Shown here: positions 16,801-25,088 of the stretch, one piece after another
How positions within the stretch are numbered: position 1 is the stretch's first letter
How the letters are laid out: every line of letters begins with the position of its first letter
Assembly: GCF_011045195.1 (NCBI RefSeq)
Contig: NZ_CP049199.1
Span: 4,075,501-4,139,500, forward strand
Reading direction: 5' to 3'
DNA from: Caulobacter soli
Lineage (GTDB): Bacteria; Pseudomonadota; Alphaproteobacteria; Caulobacterales; Caulobacteraceae
Length of the DNA: 64,000 bases
The notes under the pieces: model-generated
Told to the model about the DNA's origin: nothing
What the model saw: the letters and a program-made list of their open reading frames with translations, nothing else
The model's database searches: none
Position numbers and translations under genes: made by a program

Positions 16801-18123
16801 CGCGCCTTTGGGAAGGCTCCACTTGGCGATGACGTTGCGATAGCCGTCGAACTTGTAATAGTCGCGATTACCCTCGGGGTAAGTGATCTGGACCAGCTTA
16901 CCCTTGCCCAGCAGACCCTGATCGTCGCCGACATACTGATAGGTGGTGATGCGACCCAAGGCGTCGGTGTCGCTGAGGATGTGGCCGTTTCCGGTGCGCG
17001 ACTTGACCACCCGGACATGACCTTGCGGGTCAGTGGTCGTCGTCGTCAGGATACCGTCGATCGGCGCGTTGCTCGAATCTCGCGTGTCCACGACATAGGT
17101 GTAGCTGTAGGTCCAAGTCGAGACGCCGTCGGTGAACGACGTCACCCGCGCCACTTGATCGTCCGTGGTGATGTTACGGCTGTAGGTTCGCGGCTTGTCG
17201 CCAGTGGGGTTACGGAAGCTGAAGCCACCACCCTGTAGAAGAACCCGCCCAAGATCGGCCTGGTTAGCGTAAGTCGGGCCAGCGCACGCGCCGGTGTCGC
17301 AGCCGCCGTTCTTGAGATTAGCCGCCGCTGGAGAAAATGCCGCAAAAGCGCCGCCAGCCGAACCGACCAGGGCGTAGCCCAGGCTGCTTTCGACCTTGGT
17401 GTTTTCGCTGCCGTCCCGGGTGAAAGTCAGAACCTCGCCAGTTGGATATTTCAGGCTGGTGATCAGACCGATCGGCGTGCGGTTGTTTGTGACCCAGGTG
17501 CGGTTCTCGAACATCGCCACCCGGCCGTCCGGCGCGGTGTAGGTGATCACCGAGCCCGGATAGGACCAGCTTCCGACGGAGTCCCCGACGGGCGTGCAGC
17601 AGCCACTGGTCGGGTTGCCGCGGAAAGTCATGCTTTCGCCCTGCAGCACCAGGTTGGTGAAGACAGAGTGCCCGTCGTCGGACAGCTGGAAGTAGGAGTT
17701 CATCGACCCGCGGGCCGTGCCCGAGAAGTACGAATTGCTCGTCGCCAGCCCGCGCGCGCCGCCGCTGCCGATGCTGTTGATCGCCTCGCCTTGCGAATAG
17801 TCGCCGGTCAGCAGGTTCACGCCGTTGGCGTCGGTCGCCGAATAGACCGGGGGCCGGATGCCCGGCGGATGCGCCACACCGTCAGTTGGATCGGGCTCGG
17901 GCTGGAGATTGGCGACAGGGTCGGCGATCTTGGCCTTGACCAGGGCGGCGTCGCTCGCCTCGTCCGCCTGACCGTTCGTCGTCGACGCCTCGGCAGCCGG
18001 AGCCTCGACAACCGGAACGGACGCATCCTGCGCCCAGGCCCACGGCCCCGTCGCGCTCGCGCCAACGCACAGACACAGTAACGCCAACCGACGCATCGCA
18101 AGGGAACTAAGCTGGTGCGTCAC
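13819..18123 (-). CDS. Sec-exported Rhs/YD-repeat polymorphic toxin with an LRAT/NlpC-like C-terminal tip
   Basis: 1434 residues. A signal peptide (MRRLALLCLCVGASATGPWAWAQ) is followed by an Ala-rich linker and an N-terminal region with no PAAR or VgrG-like domain. YD repeats (xxYxYDxxGxxxxx) run from roughly residue 400 to 1130. The Rhs-associated core ends GRFLQTDPTGYDDGLNWYAY. The ~181-residue tip (1254-1434; DNA 13822-14364) has DHQAIIIG (His1273), GWKYFSKDG and, 90 residues on, CNCGDLVHDAL (Cys1361/Cys1363). This His...Asn-Cys order is that of LRAT-like, circularly permuted NlpC/P60 hydrolases. The start is GTG at 18123 with AAGAGG 7 bases upstream; an ATG at 18096 is the alternative. 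The stop overlaps the immunity gene by 4 bp. The export signal separates it from T6SS-borne Rhs proteins. Confidence 0.85.
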   Translation of the reverse strand: MTHQLSSLAMRRLALLCLCVGASATGPWAWAQDASVPVVEAPAAEASTTNGQADEASDAALVKAKIADPVANLQPEPDPTDGVAHPPGIRPPVYSATDANGVNLLTGDYSQGEAINSIGSGGARGLATSNSYFSGTARGSMNSYFQLSDDGHSVFTNLVLQGESMTFRGNPTSGCCTPVGDSVGSWSYPGSVITYTAPDGRVAMFENRTWVTNNRTPIGLITSLKYPTGEVLTFTRDGSENTKVESSLGYALVGSAGGAFAAFSPAAANLKNGGCDTGACAGPTYANQADLGRVLLQGGGFSFRNPTGDKPRTYSRNITTDDQVARVTSFTDGVSTWTYSYTYVVDTRDSSNAPIDGILTTTTTDPQGHVRVVKSRTGNGHILSDTDALGRITTYQYVGDDQGLLGKGKLVQITYPEGNRDYYKFDGYRNVIAKWSLPKGAPAGVDPEVTAVAGATVVRAAYTCHANVCDQLDWVRDARANQTDYTYDATHGGVLTVTRPAAANGVRPQTRYAYGQFTARYVRDGVMQAAAAPVWRVTRVSTCMAGAAPACIGTADEVVTAYSYEDSAQPNNVRLLSKTVRSGNGALSATTSYAYNDRGDVVAIDGPLPGADDTTRAAYDASRWPIAEVTPDPDGAGPLKARATKTTYRADGQVSLVEHGQASSPSDIGLATFGSLQSVQTYYDDQARPRMVVNVGFGETSNISQVSYDQLGRPQCQAMRMNPAVFSSLPLSACDPSTAGAYGQDRITYSEYDAIGRLTRVTSGYLSATPRVEKTVTYTLNGQEQTVADGNGNLTTYAYDALDRLASVRYPNASGGGSSSSDYETYGYDEAGNRTSWRRRDGKTIGFGYDALGRMVLKDLPDAWPDITYGYDNLDRQIAVGPTGASQVNIATMTYDALGCLVTRVSPGAPNSSYGVGATCDQAGRRTSVTYPNNATLTYTYDTLGELTGIWEGAGTSVNLATYAYDDLGRRAMLHYANGTEQRYGYDGASRLKTLTHDLAGTAQDQTWSYDYNPANQVIRRASANSALYDWSGSQSSRSYGVNGLNQVTSSVGTASEAYGYDARGNLTSSGAKTYAYDVENRLISTSDGQLLYDPLGRLSAIVPVSGAPVYFAYDGSDVVAEYGGIGLLLRRYVNGPGADDPIITYEGADLTQKRWLMSDAQGSIVSSSDATGAAQTPNSYDEYGIGSGNPGRFGYTGQMRMPELGDLYNYKARIYSPTLGRFLQTDPTGYDDGLNWYAYVGNDPLNKVDADGRDAIVLNDRFSPWWAPRADHQAIIIGSDKGGWKYFSKDGSLDKRNAAQGPPKYTTAKFKGSLNDFLKKDNLFRRYDTAYRVASSGTQDAKMMDAAHQELLKTYNVAWCNCGDLVHDALVAGGISFPDTVNPSDSVSFMEKSSAWSEMKFPTSGEGRGQPSVFSCDKYPMFCNPGHVDGIAK
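14448..15164. repeat. Rhs core segment duplicated in the orphan cassette
   Basis: This 717-bp part of the intact rhs gene is present again at 12062-12778 in direct orientation with no indels. Differences are few and clustered near 12373-12450 and 12499 (for example YDGSDV versus YDDVDV). Homology continues at lower identity to about 12010 / 14396. Such identical core stretches could allow recombination between the intact gene and the orphan. Confidence 0.9.
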
Positions 18124-18762
18124 AGGCAGGCCTCTTGAGAGGTCGAAATTATCAGGAACGAGCGATCGAAGATCACCGCAGCGCGGCCAATCCCGCGAGG
18201 CGTTGCATCAGTTCGTCAGCCTTCAGGGGCACGGAAGGCAGCAAGGTGGAGTTTTCGAACACCGCCAGGGCGGCCCGATCTCATCACCTTCTAGAAGCTT
18301 GAGCACAGTCGTCAACCTCGAGTGTATGACACTGCCGCAGACGCAAGTTCTGCCTCTCCCATCGGGGATCATCAACAACGAGTTCTATGTCGGTCGCATA
18401 GTCAGGAACCAGCGCGGACGAATGGAAAACCCCGACACCGGTCGCGCCGCGCCGCGCCGAGGTTCAATCCAGAGAGCGAGCGGGTAACGGCAGATGCGCC
18501 GCATAGGTGCGCAGAATTGAATGGGGAGGAGGGCTACGCCTACGCCGCAGCCTTCTAAACTACGCTTTCCGTCAGCGGCCGATCGGGGGGGGGCCGCGAA
18601 GGGTCATGAACGGACCTTCAGGTAGGCCGCTACGCAGACTAAACGGACCTTGGGCCTCCGCCGGAAACTGGACATTCGGCTGAGGCGCTTGGCCGCGCTC
18701 TCGCCTGCTCTGTAATCATGTAACGCGTTCTCAAGTTCGCCCCCTGAAGCTATAGAGCGACC
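18124..18762. other. Intergenic region between rhs and the metal-efflux operon
   Basis: Divergent promoters for rhs and for the gene at 18763 should lie here. A 94-codon frame at 18203-18487 lacks a ribosome site and family-like sequence, so I do not call it. A perfect palindrome CTTCTAGAAG lies near 18289, and a run of eight G near 18584. Nothing else is recognisable. Confidence 0.3.
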
Positions 18763-19131
18763 ATGCGTCCAGCGATGACATGGTGGCGGAACCTGGGTGG
18801 CCTGATGACCGCCTGCGTTCTGGCGCTGCTCATCGTCGCGCCCACGGTCAGCATGGCGACCTGCCTATGCGCCGATGACGCGCCCGTCGTCGGCATCCAG
18901 ACAAGCATTGCCACCGTTCAGGCCGTCGAAGGTGACCAGCCGGGCGACCGCGCCCCCTGTGAGGCCGCGTGCTGCGTGAGCGGCCACTGTCATCATGGCG
19001 GGGCCATGCTCGATACGGCCGTCGCGGAGGTCCCTGCCCTGGCTCCCGCCGCGCCTGAGCACGCGCTGGCGTCCGTCCAAGTCCTCGCCTCCCGCGCCCT
19101 CTCCGGCCTCGACCGACCGCCTCGCGCCTGA
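18763..19131 (+). CDS. Small exported Cys/His-rich protein ahead of czcCBA
   Basis: 122 residues. An N-terminal membrane or signal segment (LMTACVLALLIVAPTVSMA) leads into a Cys-rich part (TCLCADD), then CEAACCVSGHCHHGG at about residues 66-80 and an Ala/Leu-rich end. The CC..HCHH cluster can be read as a metal site. Similar small Cys/His proteins (DUF2946-like) occur upstream of RND metal-efflux operons, and this gene ends 52 bp before czcC in the same direction. A role in periplasmic metal binding or sensing is inference. No known sensor or regulator gene is in the cluster. Confidence 0.6.
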   Translation: MRPAMTWWRNLGGLMTACVLALLIVAPTVSMATCLCADDAPVVGIQTSIATVQAVEGDQPGDRAPCEAACCVSGHCHHGGAMLDTAVAEVPALAPAAPEHALASVQVLASRALSGLDRPPRA

Positions 19132-19183
19132 CCGATCCGCGCGCCTTTCGCGCGCCGTCGCTCATCCTTCGCGAGGAACCTTT

Positions 19184-20428
19184 ATGTCATCGAACCGATG
19201 GCCGCTGCGCGCGGCCTTGGTCTGCGCCACTTCCGGGGTGTTCTGCACATCCGTCGCGGCCCAGATCGCCCCGCCTTTCCAAGTCCTGCTGAAACAGGCC
19301 CAGGCCTCCGCGCCGCGCCTGGTGCTTGGAGTCGCCGAAACGCGCGTGGCCGAGGGCCAGGCGGTGCAAGCCGCCGCCCGCCCTAACCCGACCCTGGGCC
19401 TGATGGTCGAGAACGCCGCCGGGTCTGGTCCCTACAAAGACTTCGACAGCGCCGAGACCACGCTGTCGATCGAGCAGCCGCTGGAGTTGGGCGGTAAGCG
19501 CGCGGCACGGACCTCGGCGGCCCAGGCCGATTTCGCCGCCGCCCAGGCGCGCGCCGCCTTGGGGCAGGTCGATTTCGCCCGTGACCTGGCGCTGGCCTAC
19601 GTCAACGCCGAGGCGGCCCAGCAGCGCCTCGCCATCGCCAGGGATGGCGTCGATCTGGCCCAGGCCGACGCCAAGGCCGCCCGCCTGCTCGTCGACAACG
19701 GCAAGGAGGCTCAGGTGCGGGCCGTCCAGGCCGGGGCAGGATTGGCCACGGCTCACGCCGACTTGGCCGCCGTCCGGGCCGAGGCCGAGGCGGCGTTGGC
19801 CCGCCTGAGTGCGCTGATAGGTTCGTCCGAGACCTACATCGCCGTCACTGGCGGCCTCCTTAACGCCGTCCCCGCGCCGCCACAGCCAGGGCCGACCTTC
19901 AGTCCGGCCATCGCGGCCGCTCGTGCAGAGCGTGACGCCGCCGAGCGTCGGATCGCGGTGGAGCGCGCCCGTCGTGTTCCGGACCTCGCCGTCAGCTTCG
20001 GGGTCCGGCAGTTCCAGAGCGACGATTCCACGGCGGCCGTCTTCGGCATCTCCGCGCCCTTGCCATTGTTCGACCGCAACCGGGGCGCGGTCGCCGCCGC
20101 CACGGCCAATGCTCAGGCCGCCCAGGCCCGGCTGGCCATGGCGCAGGCCGAACAGGATGGCGACCGCCGCGCCGCGACCGCCCAGGTCGCCGCCGCCGGT
20201 CAGACCTTGGAAGCCTCCCGGCAGGCGGAAGGCGCCGCGTCCGAGGCCTATCGCCTGGCCCGGATCGGCTACGACGCCGGTCGCCTTCCCCTGTCCGAAC
20301 TGCTGACCGCCCGTCGCGACCTGATCGCCGCGCGGGGCCGCGCCGTCGACACCAAGCTGGCGCGCGTCAAGGCGCTCGCCGACCTCGCCCGCGCCCAGGG
20401 CCGCATCCCCTTCGGAGATCAGCCATGA
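19184..20428 (+). CDS. czcC: Heavy-metal RND efflux outer-membrane factor (CzcC family)
   Basis: 414 residues of the TolC-like OEP fold. A signal peptide (ALVCATSGVFCTSVAAQ) is followed by two repeats of long helices rich in Ala/Arg/Gln with the usual landmarks NPTLGLMVENAAGSGPY, SIEQPLELGGKRAAR and ISAPLPLFDRNRG. The ATG at 19184 has AGGA about 8 bases upstream. It would form the outer-membrane duct of a tripartite pump with CzcB and CzcA. The stop overlaps the czcB start by 4 bp. Substrate (Cd, Zn, Co or Ni) cannot be told from this subunit. Confidence 0.9.
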   Translation: MSSNRWPLRAALVCATSGVFCTSVAAQIAPPFQVLLKQAQASAPRLVLGVAETRVAEGQAVQAAARPNPTLGLMVENAAGSGPYKDFDSAETTLSIEQPLELGGKRAARTSAAQADFAAAQARAALGQVDFARDLALAYVNAEAAQQRLAIARDGVDLAQADAKAARLLVDNGKEAQVRAVQAGAGLATAHADLAAVRAEAEAALARLSALIGSSETYIAVTGGLLNAVPAPPQPGPTFSPAIAAARAERDAAERRIAVERARRVPDLAVSFGVRQFQSDDSTAAVFGISAPLPLFDRNRGAVAAATANAQAAQARLAMAQAEQDGDRRAATAQVAAAGQTLEASRQAEGAASEAYRLARIGYDAGRLPLSELLTARRDLIAARGRAVDTKLARVKALADLARAQGRIPFGDQP

Positions 20429-21579
20429 TCGCTCGTCGCCATGTCATCGCCTCGGCGGTCGCCCTCATCGCCGCCACCGGCCTTGGATACGGAGCCGCCC
20501 AGTTCGTCGGAAGCCGCTCGGCTGCTCCGGCCCATGAGGAAGAAGGCGGCGAGCACGCGGAACACGGCGCGGCCGACCTCGTGCCCCTGAAGCTCGCCGA
20601 CGCGGCGGCGGCCGGCGTCTCCGTCATCACGCCAGGACGCGGCGGCGGCGCGGACATCCTGTTGCCCGGACGGGTGACCCTGGCCGCAAACGCCCTGGCC
20701 GCCCTCGGCGCGCCGGTGTCGGGCACGGTGGAACGCGTTCACGTCTCGGCTGGTGCGAACGTCGCCGCCGGATCGCCTATCGCTACCTTGCGGAGCGCCG
20801 ACGCCGCCTCCGGCCGCGCCAACCTCGATGCGGCTGGAGCTGGAGTAAAAGCCGCTCAGGCCGCCGCCAGCCGCGACCGCCGTCTCTTCGACGCCGGCGT
20901 CGTCGCCCGTCAGGACTGGGAAGCCAGCCAGGCCGTCGCCGAAAAGGCCCAGGCCGACTATCGCGCCGCCCAGGCTCAGGTTCGCGCCATGGGCGGGCCG
21001 GGGGCCAATGGCGTCACGGTTCTACGCAGCCCCATCGCCGGGGTCGTGACGCGGATCGAGACCCAGGTCGGCGGCTTCCTGACCCAGGGCGCGCTCGTCG
21101 CCGAGATCGCCGACCAGAGCCGCGCTGAATACGTTTTCGACGCCCCCGCCGCCGCCGCTGGCTCCATCCGGCTTGGCCAGGTGATCCATGTGCAGACGCC
21201 GGACGGTCAGGAAGCGCCGGCCACCATCAGCGCCGTGGCCCCGGGCGCGTCCGGCGGCAACACCGCCACCGTGCGGGCGACGCCATCGGGCAAGACCGCG
21301 CCGGTCGGGTCCGTCGTCTCGGCGCGGGTGATGACGGGAGCCGGCGGGAGCGGCGCGATCATCGTGCCCAGCGAGGCCGTCCAGACCGTCGAGGGCCGCC
21401 CGGTGGTCTTCGTGATCGAGGCGGCAGGCTTCCGTGCCAAGCCGGTGACGCCTGGCCGGGTCACCGCCGGCTCGACTGAAATCCTGCGCGGCCTGACGGA
21501 CGCCGAGCGCATCGCCGGCAAAGGTGCCTTCCTGCTCAAGGCCGAACTCGGCAAGGGCGAAGCGGGGCACGAGGACTGA
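20425..21579 (+). CDS. czcB: Heavy-metal RND efflux periplasmic adaptor (CzcB family)
   Basis: 384 residues. An N-terminal anchor (VIASAVALIAATGLGYGAAQF) is followed by a His/Glu-rich patch (HEEEGGEHAEHG), which could bind metal. Then come the barrel-lipoyl-hairpin-lipoyl-barrel order of HlyD-type adaptors (SGTVERVHVSAGANVAAGSPI ... SPIAGVVTRIETQVGGFLTQG) and a C-terminal membrane-proximal domain (IIVPSEAVQTVEGRPVVFV). It bridges CzcA and CzcC. It is coupled to czcC by an ATGA overlap and lies 2 bp from czcA. Confidence 0.9.
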   Translation: MIARRHVIASAVALIAATGLGYGAAQFVGSRSAAPAHEEEGGEHAEHGAADLVPLKLADAAAAGVSVITPGRGGGADILLPGRVTLAANALAALGAPVSGTVERVHVSAGANVAAGSPIATLRSADAASGRANLDAAGAGVKAAQAAASRDRRLFDAGVVARQDWEASQAVAEKAQADYRAAQAQVRAMGGPGANGVTVLRSPIAGVVTRIETQVGGFLTQGALVAEIADQSRAEYVFDAPAAAAGSIRLGQVIHVQTPDGQEAPATISAVAPGASGGNTATVRATPSGKTAPVGSVVSARVMTGAGGSGAIIVPSEAVQTVEGRPVVFVIEAAGFRAKPVTPGRVTAGSTEILRGLTDAERIAGKGAFLLKAELGKGEAGHED

Positions 21580-21581
21580 CC

Positions 21582-24500
21582 ATGCTTGCTCGACTGATCG
21601 ACCTCTCCGTCCGCTTCCGCTGGATCGTCGCCCTGCTGGCCGTGGCCTTGCTGGCCTATGGCGGCGCCCAACTCGCCGGCCTGCCCATCGACGCGGTTCC
21701 CGACATCACCAACCGCCAGGTGCAGATCAACACCATCGCTCCGGCCCTCGGTCCCGAGGAGGTCGAGCGCCAAGTCACGTTCCCGGTCGAGACGGCCCTG
21801 GCCGGCATTCCCGGCTTGGTCGAGACCCGCTCGCTGTCGCGTCACGGCTTCTCGCAGATCACCGCGGTCTTCACCGACGCCACCGACCTTTACTTCGCCC
21901 GCAACCTGATCAACGAGCGGCTTCAAGCCGCCCGCGCCACTCTGCCCGAAGGCCTGGAGCCCAGCATGGGACCGCCGGTCACCGGGCTTGGCGAGGTCTA
22001 TATCTGGACCGTCGAACTGGCGGGCCCGACGGCGCGGCCCGGCGCGGTCTATGTCACCCCCGAGGGTGACCGCCTAACCACCGACATCGAGAAGGCCACC
22101 TATCTGCGCACGGTCCAGGACTGGATCGTCGCCCCGCAGTTGAAGACCTTGAAGGGCGTGGCCGGGGTCGATGTGCTGGGCGGATATGTGAAGCAATATG
22201 TCGTCCAGCCCGACCCGGCCAAGCTATCGGCGTTCGGCATCAGCCTGCCGCAACTGATCGACGCCCTGGAACACGCCAACCGCGTCGAGGGCGCCGGCTA
22301 CGTCCAGCGCGGCGGCGAGGCCTACATCGTTCGCGCCGACGCCCGGGTGAAGAGCCTGGGCGAATTGGCCGAGACCCCCGTGGGTCGGCGCGGGTCGGCG
22401 GTGATCCGCGTCTCCGACGTCGCCACCGTCGTTATCGGCCAGGCCCCGCGCCTAGGTTCGGCGAGCGAGGCGGGCCGTGAGGTCGTCATCGGCACCGCCT
22501 TGATGCTGGCCGGCGAGAACAGCCGCACCGTCGCCGCGCGGGTCGGCGACCGCTTGAAGGACATCCAGGCCAGCCTCCCGGCCGGCGTGGTGGTCAAGCC
22601 GGTGCTGGACCGCACCGACCTGGTCGACGCCACCATCCGCACCGTCGAGCACAACCTGGCCTTCGGGGCGCTGCTGGTCATCGCCGTGCTGTTCGTAGCC
22701 CTGGGCAACATCCGCGCGGCGATCATCACCGCCCTGGTCATACCCCTGTCGTTCCTGTTCGCCGCCATCGCCATGCGGCGGTTCGGGATCAGTGGAAACC
22801 TGATGAGCCTGGGGGCGCTGGACTTCGGCCTGATCGTCGATGGTGCGGTGGTGGTGATCGAGAACACCCTGGGCCGCCTGGCGCTTCGCCGTGGCGAACT
22901 GGGCCGGTCTCTGGACGCCCGCGAGCGCATAGAGATCGCCGCCTCTTCCGCCCGGGAGATGGCGCGGCCCGCCGCCTTCGGTCAGGCCATCATCCTGATG
23001 GTCTATGCGCCCCTGCTGGCCTTCGAGGGCGTCGAGGGCAAGATGTTCGGCCCGATGGCTGCAACGGTGATGTTCGCCCTGGCCGGGGCGTTCCTGCTGT
23101 CCCTGACCTTCGTGCCCGCGATGGCTGCCCTGCTGATCGGCGAACCCAAGGGGCATGGCGAGACCCGGGTCATGACCGCCGTCAAGGCGCGGTTCGAGCC
23201 GACCCTGCGCCGCCTGGTCGGCCGACCGGTCGCGGTGGCGGCGGGCGCCGGCCTGGCGCTGCTGATCGGCGTCGTCGCCTTCGCGAGTCTGGGCCGCGAG
23301 TTCATTCCCACGCTCGACGAAGGCGACCTGATGGTTCAAGCCTCTCGCGTGCCGTCGATCTCGCTGGAGCAAAGCCAGGCGATGCAGTTCCGGGTCGAAA
23401 AGACCCTGTCGGCCATGCCCGAGGTGGCCCTAGTGTTCACCCGCACAGGCACCGCCGAGATCGCCTCAGACCCCATGCCGCCCAGCGCCTCGGACACCTT
23501 CGTCATCCTCAAGCCACGCAAGGACTGGCCCGATCCGCGCCTGCCCAAGGCCGCGCTGGTTGAGCGCATGGAGGGTGCGCTCGCCAAGCATCTGGGCAAC
23601 GCCTACGAGTTCACCCAGCCGATCCAGATGCGGTTCAATGAACTGATCGCCGGGGTCCGCTCGGACGTCGCCGTCAGCGTCTATGGCGACGACTTCGCGA
23701 TCATGGACCAGACCGCCCAGAAGATCGCCAAGACCCTGCGTGGCGTGCGGGGCGCGGCCGACGTCAAGGTCGAGCAGGTCTCGGGTCAGCCGACCATCAC
23801 GGCCACGGTGGACCGCACGGCCGCCGCCGCGCTCGGCGTCCACGCCAGCGACGCCGCCGACGCCCTGGCCATCGGCCTGGGCGGACGCGAGGCCGGCCAT
23901 ATCCTTGAGGGCGACCGGCGATTCGACGTCGTGGTCCGCCTCGACGAGCAGCGCCGCAACGATCCAGCCGTCATGGGGCAACTGCCGGTGATGTCCGAGG
24001 GCGCGCCGCCCGGCACGGCGGCGATCCCGCTCTCGACCCTGGCCCGCTTCGACGCCGCCGAAGGCCCCAATCAGATCAGCCGGGAGAACGGCAAGCGCCG
24101 CATCGTCGTCCAGGCCAACGTCCGAGGCCGCGACCTGGGCGGCTTCGTCGCCGACGCCAAGACCGCCGTACGCGATGAGGTTCCCCTTCCCGCCGGCTCA
24201 TGGCTCGACTGGGGCGGTCAGTTCGAGAACCTTGAGCGCGCCTCGGCGCGGCTGGCGGTGATCGTGCCGGTCGTCTTCCTAGTGATCGTGATCCTGCTCT
24301 ACTTCGCCCTGGGGTCGGCGGCGGAGGCGGCGCTGGTCTTCGCCTGCGTGCCCCTGGCCCTGGTCGGCGGGGCGGTGGCGTTGGCGTTGCGCGGCATACC
24401 GTTCTCGATCTCGGCCGCAGTCGGCTTCATCGCGGTGTCAGGCGTGGCCACGCTGAACGGCCTGGTGCTGATGCAGAGCATCAAGCAGCAGTTGACCGCA

Positions 24501-24764
24501 GGGCTGGGGCCGGTCGAGGCGGTGATCAGCGGCACGGTCAGCCGTCTACGCGCGGTCCTGACCACAGCCCTCGTCGCCATGCTCGGCTTCCTGCCCATGG
24601 CGCTCGCCATCGGCCCCGGCGCGGAGGTGCAGAAGCCGCTGGCCACGGTCGTCATCGGCGGCCTGCTGACTTCAACCTCGCTGACCTTGTTGGCCTTGCC
24701 GGTGTTCGCGGCCTGGCTGGCGAAGAGGGGGTGGATGAAGGCGGAGTCCGACAGTTCGACTTAG
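21582..24764 (+). CDS. czcA: Heavy-metal RND efflux pump (CzcA family)
   Basis: 1060 residues, the normal length for HME-RND pumps, with 12 predicted membrane helices and two large periplasmic loops. The TM4 signature DFGLIVDGAVVVIEN carries the Asp, Asp and Glu used for proton relay in CzcA-type (Zn/Co/Cd/Ni) pumps and unlike CusA. Other landmarks are GLPIDAVPDITNRQVQINT at the start of loop 1 and REFIPTLDEGDLMVQ. It uses the proton gradient to expel divalent metal through CzcC. It is the last gene of the operon; no terminator-like hairpin is obvious behind it. Confidence 0.93.
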   Translation: MLARLIDLSVRFRWIVALLAVALLAYGGAQLAGLPIDAVPDITNRQVQINTIAPALGPEEVERQVTFPVETALAGIPGLVETRSLSRHGFSQITAVFTDATDLYFARNLINERLQAARATLPEGLEPSMGPPVTGLGEVYIWTVELAGPTARPGAVYVTPEGDRLTTDIEKATYLRTVQDWIVAPQLKTLKGVAGVDVLGGYVKQYVVQPDPAKLSAFGISLPQLIDALEHANRVEGAGYVQRGGEAYIVRADARVKSLGELAETPVGRRGSAVIRVSDVATVVIGQAPRLGSASEAGREVVIGTALMLAGENSRTVAARVGDRLKDIQASLPAGVVVKPVLDRTDLVDATIRTVEHNLAFGALLVIAVLFVALGNIRAAIITALVIPLSFLFAAIAMRRFGISGNLMSLGALDFGLIVDGAVVVIENTLGRLALRRGELGRSLDARERIEIAASSAREMARPAAFGQAIILMVYAPLLAFEGVEGKMFGPMAATVMFALAGAFLLSLTFVPAMAALLIGEPKGHGETRVMTAVKARFEPTLRRLVGRPVAVAAGAGLALLIGVVAFASLGREFIPTLDEGDLMVQASRVPSISLEQSQAMQFRVEKTLSAMPEVALVFTRTGTAEIASDPMPPSASDTFVILKPRKDWPDPRLPKAALVERMEGALAKHLGNAYEFTQPIQMRFNELIAGVRSDVAVSVYGDDFAIMDQTAQKIAKTLRGVRGAADVKVEQVSGQPTITATVDRTAAAALGVHASDAADALAIGLGGREAGHILEGDRRFDVVVRLDEQRRNDPAVMGQLPVMSEGAPPGTAAIPLSTLARFDAAEGPNQISRENGKRRIVVQANVRGRDLGGFVADAKTAVRDEVPLPAGSWLDWGGQFENLERASARLAVIVPVVFLVIVILLYFALGSAAEAALVFACVPLALVGGAVALALRGIPFSISAAVGFIAVSGVATLNGLVLMQSIKQQLTAGLGPVEAVISGTVSRLRAVLTTALVAMLGFLPMALAIGPGAEVQKPLATVVIGGLLTSTSLTLLALPVFAAWLAKRGWMKAESDSST

Positions 24765-24854
24765 CGCCAGGTTGCGACCATTTTTCATCTCATAGGAGCT
24801 AGCACCCCGAAACGCCGGCCGATCGTGTCCGGCTTTACAAGTACGAGCGTTCGG

Positions 24855-25088
24855 ATGGATTTGAAGTTTTTAACGACGGAAGAAGTGTCACAGCGCTATC
24901 GCGGCCTGATCTCGGTCGGCACGCTGGAGAACTGGCGGTTCCAACAGATAGGCCCCTCCTTCCTGAAAGTGGGAAAGCAGGTGCTCTACCCGGTGGAGGT
25001 CCTCGACGCCTGGGAGCGCTCAAACATGGTGACATGCAAGGCGTCAAAGGTCGTGGGCCGCCGACGCCTTACCTCGCCCGATATCTAG
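24855..25088 (+). CDS. AlpA/excisionase-like helix-turn-helix protein
   Basis: 77 residues from ATG 24855 (a GTG at 24825 is also in frame). MDLKFLTTEEVSQRYRGLIS, GTLENWR, GPSFLKVGKQVLYPVEVLDAWE is the MerR-like winged-helix layout of AlpA/excisionase (HTH_17) proteins, which control integrase genes or excision in genomic islands. The last 13 codons (VVGRRRLTSPDI) occur again at 29869-29908 as VVGRRRLTSPNI, attached to a second copy of the downstream AT-rich tail. No integrase is left nearby. Confidence 0.65.
   Translation: MDLKFLTTEEVSQRYRGLISVGTLENWRFQQIGPSFLKVGKQVLYPVEVLDAWERSNMVTCKASKVVGRRRLTSPDI

Noticed and set aside
18203..18487. A 94-codon frame in the rhs-czc intergenic region
   Set aside because: No Shine-Dalgarno sequence, no hydrophobic or domain-like pattern and poor codon usage; probably chance.
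18123..24764. The metal-efflux operon considered as cargo of the adjacent island
   Set aside because: Its base composition and codon use match the chromosome, operon overlaps are intact, and no element end lies directly at 18763; there is no positive sign of transfer.
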